A stretch of DNA of 64,000 bases from an uncultured Lachnospiraceae bacterium. GTDB lineage: Bacteria > Bacillota > Clostridia > Lachnospirales > Lachnospiraceae. Each line of letters begins with the position of its first letter. Positions within the stretch are counted from its first letter, which is position 1. Where the stretch lies: NCBI GenBank assembly GCA_910578085.1, contig CAJTPM010000009.1, positions 77,284 to 141,283 of the forward strand. Reading direction: 5' to 3'. This document shows, one piece after another, positions 63,376 through 64,000 of this stretch. The notes under the pieces were generated by a model. It was not told the DNA's origin, did not search any database, and saw nothing but the letters and a program-made list of their open reading frames with translations. A program made the position numbers and the translations under genes.

Positions 63376-64000
63376 AGGATTAGAAAAAAGAAAGCTGGCA
63401 TCTGATGTATTGGATTTTTTGGATGATGGTGCTGATAATGTTCTGAAAGAAAATGAGGTAGTAAGAATTGCAGTGGAACAGCTCGTTCCATTTCATGAGC
63501 ATCCATTTAAGCTGTATGAAGGGCAGAGATTGGATGATATGGTGGAAAGTATCAAAGAGCATGGAATTATGATACCGATACTTGTAAGAGAGCATAAAGA
63601 TAAATATGAAATTCTTTCCGGTCACAATAGGCTGAATGCAGCAGTAATGGCAGGGCTGAAAGAAGTACCGGCTATCATAAAAGTAGGGCTTACAGAAAAA
63701 GAAGCCTATACCTATGTGATTGAAACAAACCTGATACAGCGTGGGTTTTCAGAATTATTGCCATCCGAACAGGCAGCAGCCCTTGCAGTCGAATATGACA
63801 AGGTAATCAGTCAGGGAAAAAGAAATGATATTATCCGTGAGATTGAAAAATTAAGTGGTATTGAATCAACCTTTGGTCAGACTCGAGCTGTTGACAAACC
63901 CCCTAATTTCGAAAATGTCACAAGATATCATGATAAAAATCTGGCAAAGATAGCAGAAATATTCCAAAGAAAAAGGTCATGGTTCCCTATGCCATGGCCT
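63368..64000 (+). CDS. parB: ParB-like protein, N-terminal part; frame changes near 63,880
   Basis: GTG 63368 starts a frame open to the window end (211 codons). Residues 1 to about 170 are a ParB/RepB-like nuclease-fold domain: VRIAVEQLVPFHEHPFKLYE, MVESIKEHGIMIPILVREHK, ILSGHNRLNAAVMAGLKEVP and TNLIQRGFSELLPSEQAAAL. After EIEKLSGIESTFG (about 63,875) the expected continuation with a helix-turn-helix (SRDxLxxEYGLTxRN) is missing; the frame instead runs through AVDKPPNFENVTRYH, which does not fit. So the gene is likely interrupted by another insertion here. Confidence 0.8.
   Translation, partial: MSKGLEKRKLASDVLDFLDDGADNVLKENEVVRIAVEQLVPFHEHPFKLYEGQRLDDMVESIKEHGIMIPILVREHKDKYEILSGHNRLNAAVMAGLKEVPAIIKVGLTEKEAYTYVIETNLIQRGFSELLPSEQAAALAVEYDKVISQGKRNDIIREIEKLSGIESTFGQTRAVDKPPNFENVTRYHDKNLAKIAEIFQRKRSWFPMPWP
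63880..64000 (+). mobile_element. Possible end of an insertion sequence inside parB
   Basis: From about 63,880 (ACTCGAGCTGTTGACAAACC) the sequence no longer fits parB. GAGCTGTTGACAAACCCCC has the look of an IS terminus, followed by AT-rich sequence with the small palindrome ATCATGAT. No transposase is visible because the window ends 120 bases later. Confidence 0.35.

Larger units (their letters stand above)
62066..64000 (+). mobile_element. End of an integrative conjugative element, Tn1549-like (continues past window)
   Basis: From about 62066 the DNA is more AT-rich than the chromosome before it and carries a small membrane protein gene, parA and parB in the order found at one end of Tn1549/CTn-type elements. 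The left end sits inside a pilin gene. No integrase or relaxase is seen because the element runs beyond the window. Bases 62087-62268 hold no gene and probably contain the element terminus; I see no clear inverted repeat without the other end to compare. Confidence 0.65.

Noticed and set aside
1..64000. CRISPR arrays, rRNA operons, replication origin
   Set aside because: No regularly spaced repeats, no rRNA sequence and no dnaA-box cluster were seen. The only tandem repeats are the two- and three-copy ones listed.

Overview
The window looks like the chromosome of an anaerobic, spore-forming, flagellated Clostridia bacterium, most likely a Lachnospiraceae member. This rests on strong AGGAGG-type ribosome sites, frequent GTG/TTG starts, a BofA/DUF2508 pair, rubrerythrin, a flagellin with a FliS-like chaperone, DUF4422/DUF4173/DUF975/DUF5808 proteins and an ammonium transporter fused to a PII domain. 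No 16S rRNA or other species marker is present, so the genus is left open.

Layout. 0-3 kb: a cut-off hypothetical gene, an orphan LytTR response regulator, a cyclophilin and an acetyltransferase. 3-12 kb: the Amt-PII fusion behind a promoter/terminator leader, a receiver-EAL c-di-GMP protein, an NhaC-type antiporter, a C39-like protein, a DUF975 protein, an AEC permease and a thioesterase. 12-15.5 kb (minus): an acyl-CoA synthetase and an ABC-class ATPase of the PF09818 type. 15.5-20.5 kb: a membrane-protein cluster (DUF6688-like, DUF2975 + XRE + DUF4173) whose first part is bracketed by two inverted copies of a ~62-bp repeat. 20.5-28.7 kb: two acetyltransferases, a glycosyltransferase fused to a MarR-like domain, rubrerythrin, a DUF4422 protein, a compact type I toxin-antitoxin candidate, a LysR regulator and a MetQ lipoprotein. 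28.8-36 kb: a HipA-like kinase with its XRE partner and operator, then a two-component system divergent from a three-gene ABC exporter (like LnrJK/LnrLMN). 36-46 kb: a GH25 lysozyme, tRNA-Pro(CGG), AlkD, RlmI, DUF89, BCAT, AraC, tRNA-Lys(CUU), TatD and RsmA. 46-51 kb: a large TPR/acidic/AAA-like protein and glycogen branching enzyme. 51-56 kb: a FliK-like giant protein, flagellin with a CsrA-type leader, and FliS. 56-62 kb: DUF2508, BofA and a Tad pilus operon (prepilin peptidase, TadZ, TadA, TadB, TadC, pilin).

62 kb to the end: the Tad pilin gene is cut after about 25 codons and more AT-rich DNA begins, carrying a small membrane protein and parA/parB genes like those at one end of Tn1549-type integrative conjugative elements. 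The parB frame itself departs from its family near 63,880, as if another insertion lies inside it. The window therefore ends in what looks like a nested mobile element that broke the pilus operon.

The most interesting features are the interrupted Tad pilin, the type I toxin-antitoxin module with near-mirror promoters, the GT2-MarR fusion, the Amt-PII fusion with its leader terminator, the HipBA-like pair with a clear operator, the flagellin leader with a GGA hexaloop, divergent tRNA-Lys/tatD promoters sharing one self-complementary -35 box, and several dispersed palindromic repeats that share a GCGAAGCGAG core.
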